A DNA stretch of 64,000 bases from DATKBT01 sp035546295 (lineage in GTDB: Bacteria; Acidobacteriota; Thermoanaerobaculia; Multivoradales; Multivoraceae): NCBI GenBank assembly GCA_035546295.1, contig DATKBT010000020.1:1-64000 (forward strand). Reading direction: 5' to 3'. Positions 8,356 through 16,568 of this stretch are shown here, one piece after another. Below the pieces are notes generated by a model that worked only from the letters and a program-made list of their open reading frames with translations, was not told the origin of the DNA and did no database searches. Each line of letters starts with the position of its first letter. The stretch's first letter is position 1. Position numbers and translations under genes: made by a program.

Positions 8356-11039
8356 CGTTGCGTGAGCGCGGCGGCGCGGGCCTGCGCCGGCGTTGGGCGC
8401 GACTGCTGCTGCGCACCTTTCCGGCGCGCTTTCGCGAGTCCTGGGGGAGGGACCTGCTCGATCTCTACGAGGACCGGGAGCGTGGCCAGGATCGTGGCCC
8501 ATTCGCCTGGCTGCGCCTGACCGGCGACCTCCTGGTCAACGGTCTGCGCCTGCGGCTGGAGGACGTTCTGTCCCCCGCGGGACGATCCCGCATCCAGGTC
8601 CGAACTCATCGGCGAACGGGGAGAGGCAGCATGATCGCCACCGGACTGGGCTCGGACTTGCGGCAGGCGCTGCGCAACGCGCGCAACGCCCCCGGCTTCA
8701 CCTTGCTGGCAGTGGGGATCCTGGCCATCGGCATCGGCGCCAACACCGCGGTGTTCAGCGTCGTCGACGCCGTCCTGATCGACACGCTGCGTTTCGAGCA
8801 GCCGGATCGTCTGGTCGCGGTCTGGCACCGGCACCTCGACCATCCCGGCGACCGTGACACGGTGAGCCCCGGAAACCTGGACGACTGGCAGTCGCAGCTC
8901 TCCAGCTTCGGGAGCCTCGCCGCGTACAGCCCGGCCACCGCAAACCTGTCGGGGAGCGGCGAGGCTCGCCGCGTCGTCGTCTGCGACCTGGTGGGAGGAT
9001 TGTTCGAGGTGCTGCGCCCGCGCCCCTACCTCGGCCGGCTGCCGACCGCGGCCGACGCCGCCCCCGGCGCCGAACGGGTGGCGGCGCTCGGTCATTCCTT
9101 CTGGCGCGACGCGTTCGGCGCCGATCCTGCCGTGATCGGTCGTACCCTGGTGCTCGACGGGCTGCCGGTCCTGGTGGTCGGGGTCACTCCGCCGGAGGTC
9201 GGCGGGCTGCCGCTGGGCAGCGCTGACGTCTTCCGGCCCCGCGTGCTCGGAGCCGAGCTCGCTTCGAGCCGAACCGAGTATTTCCTGCGGGTGATCGGAC
9301 GGCTGCGCCCCGGCGTCGAGCTGACCGAGGCCCAGGCCGAGATCGATCTGCTGATGGAGCGGCTGCGCACCGAGCATCCGCGGGCGAACGACGAGATCGG
9401 GGCCCGCGTCGAGCCGCTCGCCGATGCGATGACGTCGCCGGCGCGAGCTCCGTTGCTGGCTCTCCTGGCGGCGGTGGTCCTGGTCCTGCTGATCGGCTGC
9501 GTCAACCTCGCCCACCTGCTGCTGGTGCGCATGAGCTCGCGCGAGAGCGACTTCGCCGTGCGCCGGGCGTTGGGGGCGACGACGACGCGGTTGCTGCGTT
9601 CCAGCCTGGTCGAGGCGATGACGCTGGCGCTCGCCGGCGGGCTCGCCGGGGCAGTCTTGGCCTGGGCGCTGCTGCCGCCGCTCGTCTCGCTGCTGCCGAG
9701 CTCCACGCCGCGCCTGGTGGAGGTCGGCATCGACGGCCGGGTGCTGTCGTTCGCGCTGGCGCTCTCGCTCCTCGCCGGCCTGCTGTTCGGCAGCCTGCCG
9801 GCGCTGCGCCTGCCGCGCGCCGGGGCGCTGCGCTCGGCGCCGGGGACGGGGGAGCGGGAGACGCTGCGCGGCGGACGACGCCTGGTGGTGGCGGAGGTCT
9901 CGCTCGCCGTGGTGCTCCTCGCCAGCGCTGCGCTGCTGGTGCGTTCGGTGGACGAGATGCGGCGGGTCGACCTCGGCTTCGAGACCGAAGGAACCGTCGT
10001 CTTCACGGTCCGGGTGGCGGGGGAGGGCTACGCTCGTGCCGAGCGAGCGCTGTTCTTCGAGCGGCTGCTCGAGCGCCTCGAGCGGATCCCGGGAGTGATC
10101 TCGGCCGGCGCGGCCGTCAACCATCCGGCGAGCGGGGATCGCAACAGCGCCTGGTTCCGGCGCGCCTCGGCGCCGGTCGAGGACGGCGCGGCGCCCCCCT
10201 GGACCGGCTACAACGCTGTGACTGCAGGGTTCTTCGAGACCCTCGGAGTCACGACGGTTCGTGGCCGGCTGTTCGACGAGCGCCCTGCCGAGCCGGTCGA
10301 GGTCGTGATCAACGAGGCCGCCCAGCGCCGCTTCTGGCCGGACGGCGATCCCGTCGGCGAGCGGGTCGGGCTCGGCCCGCCGGGGGAGTTCGTCGAGAAC
10401 GCGGTCGTCGTCGGCGTGGTGCCCGACCTGCGGGAGGGCGGGCTCACCCGAGAGCCGTCGCCGATGGTGTACTTCCCGTACTCGGCGTACCCGACCTGGT
10501 CGGACCTCAGCGTCACGCTGCGCACCGCGACCGATCCACTCGGGCTGGTGCGCCCGGCCACCGACGCCGTGCACGCGATCGACCCGGATCTCCCGGTGTA
10601 CGGAGCGCGCACCAGCCGCTCGCTGGTCGAGGCGCAGGTAGGTCCCGCCAGGGCGGTTGCGATCCTGCTCTCCGCCTTCGCGATCCTGGGGCTGGCTCTC
10701 GCTGCGCTCGGCGTCGCGGGCGTGCTCGCCGACTCGGTGGCGCGGCGCCGGCGCGAGATCGGGATCCGGATGGCGCTCGGAGCTTCAGTCGGGCATGTCG
10801 TGCGGCGTCTCTTCCTCGACGGCATGGCCCAGGTCGGAGCAGGCGCGGTGATCGGGCTGGCGATTTCGATCCTGGCGGCGCGGGCTCTGCGCAGCCTGCT
10901 GTTCCGCGTCTCTCTCGCGGACCTCCCGGCGCTCGGCGCGACACTCTCCATCCTGTTGTTGGCTGGCGCCGTCGCCGTCGCACTTCCGGCCTGGCGCGCC
11001 GCGCGGCTGCAGCCGAGCCGCGTCCTGCGCGCGGAGTAG
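8352..11039 (+). CDS. ADOP-type FtsX/MacB-like permease 2
   Basis: An 895-residue paralogue of the permease at 4868. Residues 1-95 form an Arg-rich soluble lead (RTFPARFRESWGRDLLDLYE) seen in many ADOPs. The first membrane helix is in FTLLAVGILAIGIGANTAVF. The mid FtsX block is LLALLAAVVLVLLIGCVNLA, the second half starts near RLVVAEVSLAVVLLASAALL, and the end is LPAWRAARLQPSRVLRAE. The start is GTG 8352, overlapping padR 2. The ORF is intact, with no frameshift. The two neighbouring ADOPs differ strongly in sequence, so this is not a recent tandem duplication. A partner ATPase is not encoded beside it. Confidence 0.93.
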   Translation: MTLRERGGAGLRRRWARLLLRTFPARFRESWGRDLLDLYEDRERGQDRGPFAWLRLTGDLLVNGLRLRLEDVLSPAGRSRIQVRTHRRTGRGSMIATGLGSDLRQALRNARNAPGFTLLAVGILAIGIGANTAVFSVVDAVLIDTLRFEQPDRLVAVWHRHLDHPGDRDTVSPGNLDDWQSQLSSFGSLAAYSPATANLSGSGEARRVVVCDLVGGLFEVLRPRPYLGRLPTAADAAPGAERVAALGHSFWRDAFGADPAVIGRTLVLDGLPVLVVGVTPPEVGGLPLGSADVFRPRVLGAELASSRTEYFLRVIGRLRPGVELTEAQAEIDLLMERLRTEHPRANDEIGARVEPLADAMTSPARAPLLALLAAVVLVLLIGCVNLAHLLLVRMSSRESDFAVRRALGATTTRLLRSSLVEAMTLALAGGLAGAVLAWALLPPLVSLLPSSTPRLVEVGIDGRVLSFALALSLLAGLLFGSLPALRLPRAGALRSAPGTGERETLRGGRRLVVAEVSLAVVLLASAALLVRSVDEMRRVDLGFETEGTVVFTVRVAGEGYARAERALFFERLLERLERIPGVISAGAAVNHPASGDRNSAWFRRASAPVEDGAAPPWTGYNAVTAGFFETLGVTTVRGRLFDERPAEPVEVVINEAAQRRFWPDGDPVGERVGLGPPGEFVENAVVVGVVPDLREGGLTREPSPMVYFPYSAYPTWSDLSVTLRTATDPLGLVRPATDAVHAIDPDLPVYGARTSRSLVEAQVGPARAVAILLSAFAILGLALAALGVAGVLADSVARRRREIGIRMALGASVGHVVRRLFLDGMAQVGAGAVIGLAISILAARALRSLLFRVSLADLPALGATLSILLLAGAVAVALPAWRAARLQPSRVLRAE

Positions 11040-11330
11040 GCAGAGCCGTCGCCGCCAAGACGAGCGCAGAAAGGCTCGCCGGGGGAGGGCCGCTCGGCGG
11101 CTCGGTCTCGTCCGTCGGGCATCCCGCCGGAGCAGACGAGCGCTCGCCGCTCGGAATCGCTCCTCGTCGTCCGGCTCTGAAGCCTTGGCGCGCGGCAGCG
11201 TTGCTCTGGCGTCGCGGTCGTGGGGTCTGACGCGCCTGTCTCGCAGCTCGTTGGGGAGCGGTGACCACCGCGAGCCCGCGACCCTCTCGCCCGCGAGCAA
11301 GATGGAACATCGCGGCTGCTGTCGCGTATA
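11040..11330. other. intergenic, nothing coding
   Basis: The 390 bases between ADOP 2 and the third padR hold no CDS I can support. The last 100 bases contain the palindrome annotated at 11331-11351 and a TATAGT-like box (11327-11332) that may be the -10 of the padR 3 promoter. Confidence 0.5.
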
Positions 11331-11351
11331 GTACTTTGTCATGCAAAGTAC
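11331..11351. promoter_or_regulatory. 8-bp inverted repeat, probable operator of third padR
   Basis: GTACTTTG (11331-11338) and CAAAGTAC (11344-11351) are perfect arms around TCATG. The site overlaps a TATAGT box (11327-11332), so a bound dimer would block RNA polymerase. It is one of the AT-richest spots of the region. The third padR starts 79 bases downstream. Confidence 0.6.
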
Positions 11352-11429
11352 CTTCCCCATCAAGGGCCTCTCTGTTCATCTGGTCGCCCGGCGCGGTTGC
11401 AAGCGAGGTCGACCGATCGAGGCGCGGCG

Positions 11430-11837
11430 ATGAGCGCGCCCAGGCAGAGCCCCGAGCGCGAGCTCAGACGCGGCGTTCTGGAGATGGTGCTGCTGCGGGT
11501 CCTGCTCGAGGGACCCACCTACGGTTACAACCTGGTGAGCGAGATCGCGTCGCGCAGCGAGGGTGAGCTCGAGGTCAGGGAGGGCACGCTCTACCCGCTG
11601 CTCTATCGGCTCGAGGAGCAGGGTCTGGTGAGCACCGAGTGGGAGACCCCGGCTCGAGGAAATCCGCGCAAGTACTACCGGCTGACCGCCGCGGGCCACA
11701 GCGCGTTCGACGAGCGCGCCCGACAATGGCGCCGCTTCGCACGGCGCGTCGACGAGCTCATCGCCGTCGAGGCGGATCTCGTCCCCGATTCCAGGCCTGA
11801 TCCGAGGCCCGATCTCGAAGAAGGAGAACGATCATGA
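11430..11837 (+). CDS. PadR-family transcriptional regulator 3
   Basis: A 135-residue PadR protein. Core motifs are LEMVLLRVLLEGPTYGYNLV, then GTLYPLLYRLEEQGLVSTEW and the wing GNPRKYYRLTAAG. The tail is acidic and Pro-rich (DSRPDPRPDLEEGERS). I start at ATG 11430, after GAGGCGCGGCG, instead of TTG 11397. It overlaps the next gene by ATGA (11834-11837), so the pair is a PadR plus HAAS unit, an arrangement also common in Firmicutes, where HAAS-domain membrane proteins are paired with small PadR regulators. The inducer is probably sensed through or near the partner membrane protein. Confidence 0.92.
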   Translation: MSAPRQSPERELRRGVLEMVLLRVLLEGPTYGYNLVSEIASRSEGELEVREGTLYPLLYRLEEQGLVSTEWETPARGNPRKYYRLTAAGHSAFDERARQWRRFARRVDELIAVEADLVPDSRPDPRPDLEEGERS

Positions 11838-12541
11838 ACCGAAAGCGATACCTCGAACGCGCACGCCGCGGCGTGCTCGGCCCGGACCACCGCGTCGAGA
11901 GCTTCGCCGCCGACCTGCGAGCACATTTCGAGGAGGGGAGCTCGCGCGGCGAGAGCGACGCACAGGTCGCCGCTCGCCTCGGAGACCCCGAGGAGGTGGC
12001 CGCCGCCTTCATGGAGACTGTCGAGCTCCGGCCCGCTGGACTCTTCGCGAGGACCTTCGCCTTTTGCGGCGACTTCGGCCTCTGCCTCGCCGCGTGCCTG
12101 CCGTTCGCGGTGGCCGTGATGCTGTGGGCGCGACGTCTCGAGGAGCCCGGCCCGGTCTTCGTCGCCGCTGTGGCCCCGCTGGGGCTCGCGCTGTTCGGAG
12201 TCTTCGTCCTCTACTTTCCGCTCTTCGAGGGGCGGTTCGGCTGGACGCCCGCGAAGCGGTTGATGGGTCTGCACGTTCTCTCGGAGACCCTGCGACCGAT
12301 CACCTTCGGCCAGGCGTTCCTCAGGCGACTGTCGCTCTACTTCGAGCTGCTGGTGCTGGACTCGATCTTCGTGCCGTTCACGGCGCGCAGGCAGCGCGCC
12401 TTCGACATGGTGGCCGACACGGTCGTGGTGTGGCGGCCGGATGCCGATCGGGCCGCCTGGCGGTGGGCGCTCTGCCTGGCACCCTGGGTGGTGATCGTGC
12501 TCACCGGCCTGGCGCTCTCGCTGCCCGCAGCGATGGGGTGA
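11834..12541 (+). CDS. HAAS-domain RDD membrane protein
   Basis: A 235-residue membrane protein. Residues 1-60 (YLERARRGVLGPDHRVESFA then GESDAQVAARLGDPEEVAAA) match the HAAS/DUF1700 helical module typical of PadR-partner proteins. After about residue 70 there are four membrane segments, near FGLCLAACLPFAVAVMLWA, VFVAAVAPLGLALFGVFVLY, ELLVLDSIFVPF and WALCLAPWVVIVLTGLALSL. The segment GWTPAKRLMGLHVLSE is the RDD-family 'xTpGKrllGLrVv' signature, and QRAFDMVADTVVV is its conserved C-terminal end. Function of the family is uncertain. The ATGA overlap with padR suggests a sensor or effector of that regulator. Confidence 0.85.
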   Translation: MNRKRYLERARRGVLGPDHRVESFAADLRAHFEEGSSRGESDAQVAARLGDPEEVAAAFMETVELRPAGLFARTFAFCGDFGLCLAACLPFAVAVMLWARRLEEPGPVFVAAVAPLGLALFGVFVLYFPLFEGRFGWTPAKRLMGLHVLSETLRPITFGQAFLRRLSLYFELLVLDSIFVPFTARRQRAFDMVADTVVVWRPDADRAAWRWALCLAPWVVIVLTGLALSLPAAMG

Positions 12542-12557
12542 GGAGACGCACGGGCTC

Positions 12558-12986
12558 CTACGGACGCGTGAGCGCGTCGCGGATCTCGGTCAACAGCTTG
12601 ACCTCGGGCGCCGTCTCCGCCGGCTTCTCGGGCTCGGGCGCCTGCTCCTGCCTGCGCCGTAGCCGGTTGATGGCCTTGACCACCAGGAACACGGCCCAGG
12701 CGACGATCAGGAAGCTGAGGCAGGTCTGCAGGAAGCTGCCGTAGGCGAGCACCGGCGCACCGGCTTCTCTCGCAGTGGCCAGCGACTCGTAGCTGTTGCC
12801 GTCGAGCGGGATCATCAGGTCGGTGAAGTCGACGCCGCCGAGGAGAGTGCCGACCGGCGGCATGACGACGTCGTCGACCAACGACCGCACGAGCCCGCTG
12901 AAGGCGCCCCCGATGATGATGCCGACCGCCATGTCGACCATGTTGCCCTTGACCGCGAACTCCTTGAACTCCTGCGCGATTCCCAT
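12558..12986 (-). CDS. mscL: large-conductance mechanosensitive channel MscL
   Basis: A 142-residue homologue of MscL, the pentameric inner-membrane pore that opens under membrane tension during hypo-osmotic shock. The N-terminal helix and pore-lining TM1 are FKEFAVKGNMVDMAVGIIIG GAF; MPPVGTLLGGVDFTDL is the conserved turn after TM1. TM2 is YGSFLQTCLSFLIVAWAVFL, followed by VVKAINRLRRR and the C-terminal helix VKLLTEIRDAL. GAGGAG stands 7 bases before ATG 12986, so I prefer this to GTG 12992. It is convergent with the HAAS/RDD gene, with a 16-base gap. Confidence 0.95.
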   Translation of the reverse strand: MGIAQEFKEFAVKGNMVDMAVGIIIGGAFSGLVRSLVDDVVMPPVGTLLGGVDFTDLMIPLDGNSYESLATAREAGAPVLAYGSFLQTCLSFLIVAWAVFLVVKAINRLRRRQEQAPEPEKPAETAPEVKLLTEIRDALTRP

Positions 12987-13361
12987 GAGCACTCCTCCTC
13001 GTGGTGACCGACGATTGGCTGAGTCGCTGCGGATGGCTTCGATCGTCGCAGCGGTGGCTGACCCTGACCATGAGCTGACGATCGCGCGTGCGCGTTCAGA
13101 GCGGGAGCAGGGGAGGCGAGGAGTCGCACGGGAGCTCCTGGAGATCGTCGCTCGAAGGACGAAATCGTCGCCTGAAACGGCGGGATCCTCGAACTCTACT
13201 CCTGGAGAGTCGGGGCGCGTCGAGCCGAATGCGCTGGCGCTTCTGAGCTCGGGGACGTCGGGTCCTCTCCGGCTCGCCCGGTCGGTTGACGAGCGGGCGA
13301 GCCGCTCTTTCTCGGTCCGACCTGTCCTGCTCCGGTAGGCTGGGATCGGAGGAGGAACGTC
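12987..13361. other. divergent promoter region mscL / ggt
   Basis: 375 bases with no supported CDS. It holds the ribosome-binding site of mscL (GAGGAG at the left edge) and of the transpeptidase (GGAGGAGGAACGTC before 13362). No clear -35/-10 pair or palindrome stands out. Confidence 0.45.
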
Positions 13362-15098
13362 ATGAGCAGACTCGCCGTCGTTGCTACGCTCGCCTACGTG
13401 ATCTCAGGCGCTGGTCCGGGAGGATGGGCCGCGGCCGCCGAGGACGCCCGGCCGGTGGTCGGCCGCTCGGTGGTCGCCACCGAGCTCGGCATCGTCGCCG
13501 CGAGCCAGCCACTCGCGGCGCGCGCCGGGGTCCAGATCCTCGAGCGCGGCGGCAACGCGGTCGACGCGGCGATTGCGGCCAACGCAGCGATGGGATTGAT
13601 GGAGCCGACCGGCAACGGCATCGGCGGCGATCTCTTCGCCATCGTCCACCTCGCCGAGTCCGACGAGATCCTCGGGCTCAACGCCAGCGGCTGGGCGCCG
13701 GAGGCGCTCACCGTCGAGCTGCTCGCCGGGCAGGGCATCACCGAGATGCCGCGGAGCGGCATCCAAGCGGTCACCGTTCCGGGCGTGGTCGCGGGATGGC
13801 ACGCGCTGCGCGAGCGGCTCGGCACGCTGCCGTTCGCCGACCTCCTGGCGCCCGCCATCCACTACGCCGAGAACGGATTCCCGGTGTCGCCCGTGACCGC
13901 CGGCGGCTGGGCTCGCTCCGAGCGGTTCCTCCGCGAGGATTCCAACTCCGCCGAGACCTTCCTCCCCGGCGGGCACGCCCCGCGCGCCGGCGAGCTCTTC
14001 CGCAACCGCGGGCTGGCGGAGTCGCTGCGACGCATCGCGGAGCGCGGGCGCGACGGCTACTACCGGGGGGAGACCGCTGCGGCGATCGTCGCGATCTCCC
14101 AGGAGATGGGCGGCGTGATGACGGCCGCCGACCTCGCGGACTTCGAGCCCGAGTGGGTGACGCCGATCTCGACGACGTACCGCGGCTGGACGGTCTACGA
14201 GATCGGACCGAACACCCAGGGCATTGCGGCGCTGATGATGCTCGACCTCATGGAGCGCTTCCCGATCGGCGAGTACGGCTTCCACAGCACCGATGCGCTG
14301 CACGTGATGATCGAGGCCAAGAAGCTGGCCTACGCCGACATGCTCCACTACGTCGGCGATCCGCGCTTCTCCCGGGTCCCGGTTCCCGAGATGCTCGACA
14401 AGGAGCACGCCGCGAGGCGGGCACAGCAGATCGATCTCGCCAGGGCGAGCTGCAGCGTCACTCCGTCGCAGTTCGAGACGGTGACGGCGATCGAGAGCGG
14501 CGACACCATCTACCTCAGCGTCGTCGACCGCCACGGCAACATCGTGTCTCTGATCCAGAGCAACTACAGTGGCTTCGGCTCGGGGGTGGTGCCCAAGGGC
14601 GCCGGCTTCATGCTCCACAACCGCGGCGCGCTGTTCACGCTCGAGCCGGACCAGCCAAACACCCTCCAGGGACGCAAGCGTCCGCTCCACACCATCATCC
14701 CGGCGTTCATGAAGAAGGACGACGCCGCGATCGGCTTCGGGATCATGGGCGGCTGGAACCAGGCGCAGGCGCACGCGCAGTTCGTCTCTCACGTCGTCGA
14801 CTTCGGCTTCGACATCCAGGAGGCGCTCGAGGCGGGGCGCTTCACCAAGGGGACCTTCGACGGCTGCGACGTGCTGCTCGAGCCCTTGATCCCCGAGGAG
14901 GTGCGCGCCCAGCTCGCCGCGCGCGGCCACGAGATCGAGGTGGCGGAGCCGCGCAGCAGCCGCTTCGGCTTCGGCCAGGCGGTGCAGTCGAACGGCGCTG
15001 CGCGCGGGCGCGCCGTGCACCTCGGCGCATCGGAGCCACGTCACGACGGCGCTGCGATCCCGGAGGCGCCGCCGGTGTTCGAGAAGGGCGGGTCGTAG
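13362..15098 (+). CDS. ggt: gamma-glutamyltranspeptidase
   Basis: A 578-residue periplasmic Ntn-hydrolase that cleaves or transfers gamma-glutamyl groups of glutathione and related compounds after autocatalytic splitting into two subunits. A signal peptide covers residues 1-27. The large-subunit motif AGVQILERGGNAVDAAIAAN and TGNGIGGDLFAI are family hallmarks. The predicted processing site is before Thr382 in DTIYLSVVD, aligning with the catalytic Thr of the E. coli enzyme; the residue pair after it is I-Y where T-H is common. The small subunit carries GFGSGVVPKGAGFMLHNRG and the C-terminal IMGGWNQAQAHAQFV. GGAGGAGG before ATG 13362 supports the start. The IYL variant points to the YwrD-like branch, so hydrolysis may exceed transfer. 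Confidence 0.93.
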   Translation: MSRLAVVATLAYVISGAGPGGWAAAAEDARPVVGRSVVATELGIVAASQPLAARAGVQILERGGNAVDAAIAANAAMGLMEPTGNGIGGDLFAIVHLAESDEILGLNASGWAPEALTVELLAGQGITEMPRSGIQAVTVPGVVAGWHALRERLGTLPFADLLAPAIHYAENGFPVSPVTAGGWARSERFLREDSNSAETFLPGGHAPRAGELFRNRGLAESLRRIAERGRDGYYRGETAAAIVAISQEMGGVMTAADLADFEPEWVTPISTTYRGWTVYEIGPNTQGIAALMMLDLMERFPIGEYGFHSTDALHVMIEAKKLAYADMLHYVGDPRFSRVPVPEMLDKEHAARRAQQIDLARASCSVTPSQFETVTAIESGDTIYLSVVDRHGNIVSLIQSNYSGFGSGVVPKGAGFMLHNRGALFTLEPDQPNTLQGRKRPLHTIIPAFMKKDDAAIGFGIMGGWNQAQAHAQFVSHVVDFGFDIQEALEAGRFTKGTFDGCDVLLEPLIPEEVRAQLAARGHEIEVAEPRSSRFGFGQAVQSNGAARGRAVHLGASEPRHDGAAIPEAPPVFEKGGS

Positions 15099-15236
15099 GG
15101 GGGCGACCGCGAGGCTCCGGGGCGAGCCCCACGTGCGACCGGCACCCGCGCGGGCGCGGGAACGGACATCGCGCCGCCGTCGTTCTTGCGTAGGAACTAC
15201 CCGACGGATCGCGTGCTCGTCAGGTCTTTGCGTGGC

Positions 15237-16568
15237 TCACGTCGACTGGGCCATCTCGCGCAGCGCTGACTCCAGCGTCAGGACCGCTTGCCAGTACTCG
15301 TCGAGCTCGAGGCGCTCGTGCGGAGTGTGGTCGAGCGCGCTGTCGCCGGGGCCGTAGGCCACCATCGGGCAGCGCCAGAGCGGGGCCACCACGTTCATGT
15401 CGGAGGTCCCGGTCTTGAGCACGAATCCCACCTGCTCGCGCTCGCGCGCGTGACGCCTGATCGCGCGCAGGAAGCAGCGCACGAGGTCGCTGCCCTTGTC
15501 GCTGCGATGCGCCGGCTCGTACCCGCGAAAGCGCAGCGCGAGCGTTCGCTCGTCCCGCCCCAGCAGCAGATCGTCGAGGACCGCGGTCGCGTGGTCGCGG
15601 TCGGCTCCGGTGAGCCGTCGCTCCGCCCACGACACCAGCTCGGCGTGCAGCGATGCGACGTCGTAGCCGACGGGCAGGCGCAGCCCGAAGGTGGCCTGGA
15701 CCCTCTCGCTCAGACCGTCGGAGGTCGTGGCGAGATCGCGCACGCTCGGCAGGAGCTGGTCGAAGGGACGGAGGCGGCCCGCGTTGAAGGCCGCGGCGAG
15801 GCGGTCGAGCTCGTTCCATAGCTCGATCGCGCCGACCGCGACGCCCGGGTCGGGCCCGGCGGTGTGGGCGCAGGGCTGCGCGATCTCGAGGTCGATCAGC
15901 AGCCGTCCCTTGTAGCCGAGCGTGATCCGATGGGCGCGGCTGGGCTCGCCGATGACGCAGGCGAGCGGGAGCGTGCCGTCGCCGGCGACCAGGACGCGCG
16001 CCAAGTAGCGGGCGCCGCGGCTGGTCGCGGCCTCCTCCTCGACGGCGCCGGCCACCACCAGGCGCAGGTCGTGCTCGCGCGCCCAGGCCGGGCCGAGGCG
16101 CGCGGCGGAGGCCACGAAGCAGGCGAGCGGGCCTTTGGCGTCGACCGCGCCGCGACCGTGGAGCACGCCGTCCCCGGCATCCCCGTCGCCAGGGCGCTCG
16201 ATGCGCACCGGGATCTCGCCCGGCACGGTGTCGATGTGGCCGAGCAGCACGACGACCCGCCGGCAGCTCGCCTCGCCCAGCTCACCGACGGCGTTGCCGA
16301 CCTCGTCGACCCGTGAGCGCTCCAGGCCGAGCGCCGTCATCCGCGAGGCCAGCCATCGAGCAGCCTCGCCTTCCGCGCCCGAGAGGGATGGGATCGCCAC
16401 CAGGCCCTGCACGAGCTCGACGGCACGCTCACGATCGGCACGCTCGGGATCGACAGGCTCGGCATCGGCGGGCTCGGCATCGGCGGGCTCGGTATCGACG
16501 GGATCGTGAGGCCCCCCGTCGCGATCGATGCGGCCGCGATCGCGGCCGCGCTGGGCGCGGTCGTTCAC
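15237..16568 (-). CDS. lysK: LysK: [LysW]-lysine/ornithine hydrolase
   Basis: A 443-residue M20-family zinc peptidase that releases lysine or ornithine from the carrier LysW, the last step of the pathway. Metal-ligand motifs are LLGHIDTVPGEIPV (His and Asp), HGRGAVDAKGPL (bridging Asp) and VEEEA (catalytic Glu pair), then VIGEPS. FVLKTGTSDMNVV and the final-His region DHTPHERLELDEY complete the site. GHIDTVPGEIPV is closer to LysK than to ArgE or DapE, which agrees with the operon. GTG 16568 overlaps the lysJ stop as GTGA. The first 35 residues are a low-complexity Asp/Glu/Pro/Ala repeat absent from the core, so a later start is possible. Confidence 0.9.
   Translation of the reverse strand: MNDRAQRGRDRGRIDRDGGPHDPVDTEPADAEPADAEPVDPERADRERAVELVQGLVAIPSLSGAEGEAARWLASRMTALGLERSRVDEVGNAVGELGEASCRRVVVLLGHIDTVPGEIPVRIERPGDGDAGDGVLHGRGAVDAKGPLACFVASAARLGPAWAREHDLRLVVAGAVEEEAATSRGARYLARVLVAGDGTLPLACVIGEPSRAHRITLGYKGRLLIDLEIAQPCAHTAGPDPGVAVGAIELWNELDRLAAAFNAGRLRPFDQLLPSVRDLATTSDGLSERVQATFGLRLPVGYDVASLHAELVSWAERRLTGADRDHATAVLDDLLLGRDERTLALRFRGYEPAHRSDKGSDLVRCFLRAIRRHAREREQVGFVLKTGTSDMNVVAPLWRCPMVAYGPGDSALDHTPHERLELDEYWQAVLTLESALREMAQST

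Noticed and set aside
4531..11039. ADOP permeases as complete MacAB-TolC-type exporters
   Set aside because: No ATPase or adaptor gene is encoded with them, and the duplicated single-chain layout is that of orphan permeases.
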